Shown: positions 59,987 to 64,000 of the stretch, piece after piece
How the letters are laid out: every line of letters begins with the position of its first letter
Position numbering within the stretch: the stretch's first letter is position 1
Assembly (NCBI RefSeq): GCF_900155945.1
Contig: NZ_FTMN01000009.1
Coordinates: forward strand, 1 to 64,000
Direction: 5' to 3'
From: Marinobacterium stanieri
GTDB lineage: Bacteria; Pseudomonadota; Gammaproteobacteria; Pseudomonadales; Balneatricaceae
Length of the DNA: 64,000 nucleotides
Notes under the pieces: model-generated
Seen by the model: only the letters and a program-made list of their open reading frames with translations
What the model was told of the DNA's origin: nothing
The model's database searches: none
Made by a program: the position numbers and the translations under genes

Positions 59987-61900
59987 ATGAACCAGAACGA
60001 CCGCTTTGACCCCGAAGACCATCCGGAACTGGAACAGACTGATTTCGACCGTATGACGGCCAAGGGCGTCAGCCGTCGTAACTTCCTGCGTGGCGGTGCC
60101 GCTGCCATGGGACTGTTCCTGGCCGCCAGCCCGCTGGCTCAGGCTGTAGCGGCTGCGACCCGCTCTGAATCCAGCAAACTGATGGGCTTCAAGGCCGTTG
60201 CCGCCAGCACTGCCGACAGCTTTGTTGTGCCCGAAGGCTATGTGGCCAAGCCACTGATCTCCTGGGGCGACCCGATCATCAAGGGCGCTCCGGCGTTTGA
60301 TGAATCCGGTACCCAGAACGCCGCTGCCCAGGCCGGCCAGTTCGGAGACAACACCGACGGCATGAGCCTGTTCCCGCTGTCCGAAGATCGCGCGCTGCTG
60401 GCCGTAAACAACGAATACACCAACTACGAGTACCTGTTTGCCCACGGTGGCCAGCAGGACCTGACCGCTGACGAAGTAAAGAAATCTCAGGCGGCCCACG
60501 GTGTCTCCATCTTCGAAATCCGCCGTAACGCCAAGGGCGAGTGGCAGGTTGATCCGGCCTCCGATTACAACCGCCGTATCACCGCCTACACACCGATGGA
60601 ACTGACCGGCCCGGTGGCCGGCCATGCGCTGGTGAAGACTGCGGCCGATGCCAAGGGCACCCGTGCGCTGGGTACGTTCAACAACTGCGCCAACGGCGAA
60701 ACGCCCTGGGGCACCTACCTCACCTGTGAGGAAAACTTCCACAAATACTTCGGTTCCGCCGAGGATGAAGTGGACCTGCCGGCCCGTGACAAACGTTATG
60801 GCCTCAAGGCCGGTAACCGTGGCTACCAGTGGTACCGCCATGACGAACGTTTTGATCTGGCCAAACACCCGAACGAACCGCACCGTTTCGGCTGGGTCGT
60901 CGAGATCGACCCGATGGACCCGAACGCCACGCCGAAAAAACGTACCGCACTGGGCCGTTTCAAGCATGAGAATGCTGCCCTGACCATCGACAACAACGGC
61001 CACGTGGTCGTGTACCTGGGCGATGACGAGCGCGGCGAGCACCTGTACAAGTTCGTCTCCAAGGCTAAATACAACGCCAACGACAAGGCCGCCAACCGCG
61101 ACCTGCTGGAAGAAGGCACCCTGTATGTGGCCCGTTTCAGCGCCAACGATGGCGAGATCAAGGGTCAGGGTGAATGGGTCGAGCTGACCCACGGCAAGAA
61201 CGGCCTGACCGCTGCCAACGGCTTTGCCGACCAGGCGGAAGTGCTGATCTTCGCCCGTGAAGCCGCCACTCAGGTGGGCGCGACTACCATGGACCGCCCG
61301 GAATGGGTTGCCGTACACCCGGACAACAAGGCCGTGTTCTGCACCCTGACCAACAACAAGAACCGTGGCAAGGAAGGCCAGCCGGTAGGTGGCCCCAACC
61401 CGCGTGCCAAGAACAACTATGGCCAGATCCTGCGCTGGTGGCCGCACAACGGTGACCACACCGACAGCCGCTTTGACTGGGACCTGTTCGCCATCGCCGG
61501 TAACCCGACCGTGGCTGAAGGCCTGTACGCCGGCAGCGATAACATCAACGCCGACAACATGTTCAACAGCCCGGACGGTATCGGTTTCGACAAGACCGGT
61601 CGCCTGTGGATCCAGACCGATGGCAAGTACAGCAACGAAGGTGAGTTTGCCGGCATGGGCAACAACCAGATGCTCTGTGCCGACCCGGAAAGCGGCGAAA
61701 TCCGTCGTTTTGCTACCGGCCCCATCGCCTGTGAAATTACTGGCCTGACCTTCTCGCCGGACCAGCGCAGCGTCTTCATCGGCGTGCAGCACCCGGGCGA
61801 GAAAGGCGCACCGTCGCACTTCCCGGCGGGCGGCAACAGCAAACCGCGTTCCACCATCATGGTGGTACAGCGTGAAGACGGCGGCATCATCGGCGCCTGA
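59987..61900 (+). CDS. PhoX-family (DUF839) Tat-exported phosphatase
   Basis: A 637-residue protein. The Tat signal SRRNFLRGGAAAMG lies at about 29-42 with a hydrophobic stretch ending AQAVAAA. The catalytic part is a six-bladed propeller-like PhoX domain, with segments such as NNCANGETPWGTYLTCEENF (about 225), VEIDPMDPNATPKKR and WVAVHPDNKAVFCTLTNN. PhoX enzymes are calcium/iron-dependent alkaline phosphatases releasing phosphate from organic esters in the periplasm. The start at 59987 has AGGA 7 bp upstream. It is transcribed away from the clpB remnant, starting 120 bp beyond its promoter. Confidence 0.9.
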   Translation: MNQNDRFDPEDHPELEQTDFDRMTAKGVSRRNFLRGGAAAMGLFLAASPLAQAVAAATRSESSKLMGFKAVAASTADSFVVPEGYVAKPLISWGDPIIKGAPAFDESGTQNAAAQAGQFGDNTDGMSLFPLSEDRALLAVNNEYTNYEYLFAHGGQQDLTADEVKKSQAAHGVSIFEIRRNAKGEWQVDPASDYNRRITAYTPMELTGPVAGHALVKTAADAKGTRALGTFNNCANGETPWGTYLTCEENFHKYFGSAEDEVDLPARDKRYGLKAGNRGYQWYRHDERFDLAKHPNEPHRFGWVVEIDPMDPNATPKKRTALGRFKHENAALTIDNNGHVVVYLGDDERGEHLYKFVSKAKYNANDKAANRDLLEEGTLYVARFSANDGEIKGQGEWVELTHGKNGLTAANGFADQAEVLIFAREAATQVGATTMDRPEWVAVHPDNKAVFCTLTNNKNRGKEGQPVGGPNPRAKNNYGQILRWWPHNGDHTDSRFDWDLFAIAGNPTVAEGLYAGSDNINADNMFNSPDGIGFDKTGRLWIQTDGKYSNEGEFAGMGNNQMLCADPESGEIRRFATGPIACEITGLTFSPDQRSVFIGVQHPGEKGAPSHFPAGGNSKPRSTIMVVQREDGGIIGA

Positions 61901-61916
61901 TTCACCCGCTAACCGC

Positions 61917-61958
61917 AAACGGGGGTTGTCCAGCACGGGCAGCCCCCGTTTTGTTTTT
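61917..61958 (+). terminator. Terminator of the PhoX-family gene
   Basis: AAACGGGGG pairs with CCCCCGTTT, followed by TGTTTTT. It is 17 bp past the stop codon. Confidence 0.88.
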
Positions 61959-62072
61959 CTGCAGCTTCCCCGCTCCTCAACGCACGCCTTCTCCTGCGCA
62001 TTTTCAGATCAGATTCAGTTGCACTGGTGTCTCATATACCCATGAAACGCCCCTGTGGGCAGGAGGATTGAT

Positions 62073-62408
62073 ATGAACAAGATGACCATCGCGATTGCTA
62101 CGCTGGCACTGCTGCCCGATTTTGCCTCAGCAGATGACCTGACAATCGACTCAGCCATTGGCGGTGCCATTGGTGGTGCTCTGGGCGGTGCCGTGGGTGC
62201 CGAACTGGGCGGGCGTGAAGACGCTGTCGTCGGCTCCGGCATAGGTGCGGCTGTGGGCACCTCCGTGAATACCCGCGACCACGATGACGGCCGGGACCGC
62301 CGTTACTACGACCGTGATGATCGCCGCTATCATGACGGTTATCGCCGCGAGCGACGCAACCACTCCAGCTTCTGCCCGCCGGGGCAGGCCAAAAAAGGCC
62401 GCTGCTGA
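62073..62408 (+). CDS. Exported glycine-zipper protein, copy 1
   Basis: A 111-residue protein: signal peptide (ends FASA), a glycine-zipper helix pair (AIGGAIGGALGGAVGAELGG, then GSGIGAAVG), an Arg/Asp/Tyr-rich linker and a C-terminal CPPGQAKKGRC Cys pair. Glycine-zipper segments pack into membranes or envelope assemblies. The start at 62073 has AGGAGG 6 bp upstream. It is a paralogue of the next gene in the signal and zipper region only. Confidence 0.8.
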   Translation: MNKMTIAIATLALLPDFASADDLTIDSAIGGAIGGALGGAVGAELGGREDAVVGSGIGAAVGTSVNTRDHDDGRDRRYYDRDDRRYHDGYRRERRNHSSFCPPGQAKKGRC

Positions 62409-62549
62409 TTCGGCTTTACATAACTTTACCTCTGGCAAGCAGGGCCCTGCGCTGAATTTAAGATTGAATTCAGCTGCCCGGGTGTCTTATGGGACTGTAC
62501 CCAACGGCCGGACTGGGACGATCGACCGTAAAATAACGAGGAGAGTCCT

Positions 62550-63023
62550 ATGAACAGATATATTCTGACACTGGTGTTGGCGGCCCTGCTGCCTGCCTCT
62601 GCCATGGCACGCGATCTGAACGGCGAAGCCATTCTCGGTGCTGCCATTGGCGGTGCTATCGGCAGTGCCGTTGGTTCAGAACTGGGTGGGCGTGATGGCG
62701 CAGTGGTCGGCTCAGGAATCGGCGCGGCAGTCGGTGCGGCCATTGGCGCGGAGGGTGGTTCAGACCGCCACCGTTATTCCGACCGCTATCGACACTCGGA
62801 TCGAGACCGCTACCGCCATGACCGCCACCGCCGTGTGCAGGTGATTGAACGGCATTACTACCCGGAAGGTCGACGTACGATTCTGGTTAAACGCTATGAC
62901 AAGCCCGACCGGCATGGCCACTTTCATAACAAGCACTACAAGAAGCGTTACAAGCAGCACAAGCAGCACAAGCATTGGCATAAACGTGACCGCCATGAGC
63001 GTGATCGCCACTGGCGTTACTGA
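62550..63023 (+). CDS. Exported glycine-zipper protein with His/Lys-rich tail, copy 2
   Basis: A 157-residue protein with a signal peptide (ends AMA) and a glycine zipper (AAIGGAIGSAVGSELGGRDG then VVGSGIGAAVGAAIG) shared with copy 1. It continues with an Arg/His/Tyr-rich segment and a long Lys/His-rich tail (KQHKQHKHWHKRD), RcnB-like in its VIERHYYPEGRR part. The tail should bind metal or polyanions. GAGGAGAG precedes the ATG. The two genes likely arose by duplication and then exchanged C-terminal domains. Confidence 0.8.
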   Translation: MNRYILTLVLAALLPASAMARDLNGEAILGAAIGGAIGSAVGSELGGRDGAVVGSGIGAAVGAAIGAEGGSDRHRYSDRYRHSDRDRYRHDRHRRVQVIERHYYPEGRRTILVKRYDKPDRHGHFHNKHYKKRYKQHKQHKHWHKRDRHERDRHWRY

Positions 63024-63046
63024 TGCTGAATGACTTTGGCAGACAG

Positions 63047-63082
63047 GGCCCGGTTCTCTACTGAAGAGGCCGGGCCTTTTTT
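63047..63082 (+). terminator. Terminator of the second glycine-zipper gene
   Basis: GGCCCGG pairs with CCGGGCC, followed by six T, between this gene (plus) and pgeF (minus). Confidence 0.85.
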
Positions 63083-63815
63083 ATGCCGGCTCGATCCAGA
63101 TCAGACTGGCCATGCGGCCGGTGCGACCATCACGGCGGTAGGAGAAGAAATCCTGCTGTTCGGTGAAGGTGCAATGCTCTCCGCCACTGACCGACTGAAT
63201 GCCCGCGGCCTCAAGGCGCTGCTGCGCCAGCAGGTACAGATCCGCCAGCCAGCGGTCGTCATGAGTCGGTGAGGGTTTGAAAGCAGCTTCGGCCTCGGCA
63301 TCCCGTGCCATAAAGGCAGCACGCACTTCCGGCCCCACTTCAAACGCCAGAGGCCCAATCGCCGGCCCGAACCAGGCATTCACCTCGGCCGGATCATCAA
63401 AGCTGGCCAGCGTCGCTTCCAGCACGCCGTTGAGCAGTCCGCGCCAGCCGGCATGAGCCGCAGCTACCTGAGCACCATCATTGGAGGCAAACAGCACCGG
63501 CAGGCAATCGGCGGTCATCACCGTGCAGACCACTCCCGGCGTGCGCGTCCAGCAGGCATCGGCTTCACGCACCAGGCCATCGCTGCGCGCTTCCACCACC
63601 GCAACACCGTGTACCTGCGTCAGCCACTGCGGCTGGGCAATGCCCAGCTCGGCCTGCAGGCGGCGCCGGTTTTCGGCCACGGCCTTGGGGTCATCATCGA
63701 CATGATCACCCAGATTGAGACTGTGCCAGGGCTCGACACTGACGCCTCCCTCGCGGGTGGTGCTCAATGCCTGTACGCCGGGTGCCAGCGGCTGTTGCGG
63801 ACGGATCAGTTTCAT
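63081..63815 (-). CDS. pgeF: Multicopper-oxidase-like purine nucleoside/peptidoglycan editing factor (YfiH/PgeF)
   Basis: A 244-residue laccase-domain protein. Metal/active-site motifs are LTQVHGVAVVEA (about 60-72), CTVMTADCLPVLFA (about 96-108) and AAAHAGWRGLLNG (about 116-128). The family edits L-Ser out of peptidoglycan precursors and has purine nucleoside phosphorylase/deaminase activity. The ATG overlaps the rluD stop (ATGA), as in the conserved rluD-pgeF unit. Confidence 0.93.
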   Translation of the reverse strand: MKLIRPQQPLAPGVQALSTTREGGVSVEPWHSLNLGDHVDDDPKAVAENRRRLQAELGIAQPQWLTQVHGVAVVEARSDGLVREADACWTRTPGVVCTVMTADCLPVLFASNDGAQVAAAHAGWRGLLNGVLEATLASFDDPAEVNAWFGPAIGPLAFEVGPEVRAAFMARDAEAEAAFKPSPTHDDRWLADLYLLAQQRLEAAGIQSVSGGEHCTFTEQQDFFSYRRDGRTGRMASLIWIEPA

Positions 63816-64000
63816 AGCTCGTAATCGTAATCTTCGGCATCACGTTTCAGGACGCTGAGCAGCTGTTGCATGTCCTCGGGCAGGTCGACCTCCCAGGACA
63901 CCAGCTCACCCGTTCCCGGATGCCAGAGTTCCAGTTTTTTGGCGTGCAGCGCCTGACGGCGGAAGTTGCGCATTACCTTTTGCATCGCCGGGCTACAGCC
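63812..64000 (-). CDS. rluD: 23S rRNA pseudouridine synthase RluD, C-terminal end (partial)
   Basis: The last ~62 codons of a gene that continues off the right edge. The translated end (RNFRRQALHAKKLELWHPGT and then LPEDMQQLLSVLKRDAEDYDYEL) matches the RluD C-terminus. RluD makes pseudouridines 1911, 1915 and 1917 of 23S rRNA. It overlaps pgeF by 4 bp. In many gammaproteobacteria clpB follows pgeF; here PhoX and two glycine-zipper genes lie between pgeF and the clpB locus. Confidence 0.9.
   Translation of the reverse strand, partial: GCSPAMQKVMRNFRRQALHAKKLELWHPGTGELVSWEVDLPEDMQQLLSVLKRDAEDYDYEL

Noticed and set aside
59972-61936. A 654-codon open frame antisense to the PhoX-family gene
   Set aside because: It mirrors the PhoX coding frame, is Val/Gly-rich without domain features, and the plus strand has the Tat signal, ribosome site and family sequence.

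Overview
The window looks like the chromosome of a free-living, aerobically respiring gammaproteobacterium, most likely a marine Oceanospirillales/Pseudomonadales relative (Marinobacterium-like, by inference only). The evidence is a caa3-type cytochrome oxidase operon, an ilvI-ilvH / ilvC / pssA / msrPQ neighbourhood arranged much as in Pseudomonas, an IlvY/ilvC divergon, a PotFGHI putrescine transporter and a rluD-pgeF / clpB neighbourhood. Most of the sequence is moderately GC-rich; two stretches (about 48.1-53.1 kb and 56.6-59.4 kb) are clearly AT-richer and look acquired.

Layout. 1-500: promoter and antitermination leader of an rRNA operon that runs off the left edge on the minus strand. 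0.5-11.5 kb (minus): YIP1 membrane protein, the cytochrome oxidase operon (coxB, coxA, ctaG, coxC, SURF1, a Sco-like protein, ctaA, ctaB), a DUF2970 protein, msrPQ and pssA. 11.5-13.6 kb: three tandem single-domain protoglobin-like genes. 14-18.8 kb: ilvC with divergent ilvY and a palindromic operator, an SLC13 transporter and a dienelactone hydrolase. 18.9-24.4 kb: two tandem potF-type binding proteins followed by potG-potH-potI. 24.5-27 kb: ilvH and ilvI with a long leader carrying a 26-codon ORF. 27-47.8 kb: a housekeeping and signalling block (rlmJ, response regulators, an EAL phosphodiesterase with a CSS-motif sensor, an ABC-type ATPase, a VWA-kinase-regulator operon, a GGDEF protein, a molybdopterin oxidoreductase, many small proteins, GNAT acetyltransferases).

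48-53 kb is an AT-rich accessory island. It starts at a 5'-truncated zinc-finger gene and carries an unrecognised two-gene unit, a P-loop remnant, a GFA-family protein, a TIR-like (CAP12/Pycsar-type) protein and an HD-domain dGTPase. The last two belong to families known in anti-phage defence and are adjacent and co-oriented. 53.8-59.9 kb holds an intact clpB with a near-consensus heat-shock promoter, then a roughly 2.8 kb AT-rich insert (lipase-like protein plus overlapping exported partner, and a membrane protein), then a second, gutted clpB copy that keeps its promoter and a recognisable terminator. This duplication-with-cargo is the most unusual structure in the window. 60-64 kb: a Tat-exported PhoX-family phosphatase, two tandem glycine-zipper proteins, pgeF and the 3' end of rluD.

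How the parts work together: the oxidase subunits are co-encoded with haem A synthesis (CtaA/CtaB) and copper/haem insertion factors (CtaG, SURF1, the Sco-like protein). ilvIH and ilvC supply successive steps of branched-chain amino acid synthesis, with IlvY as the likely activator of ilvC. PotFGHI form one polyamine ABC importer with two alternative binding proteins. All functions are assigned from reading the translated sequence; no database search was possible.
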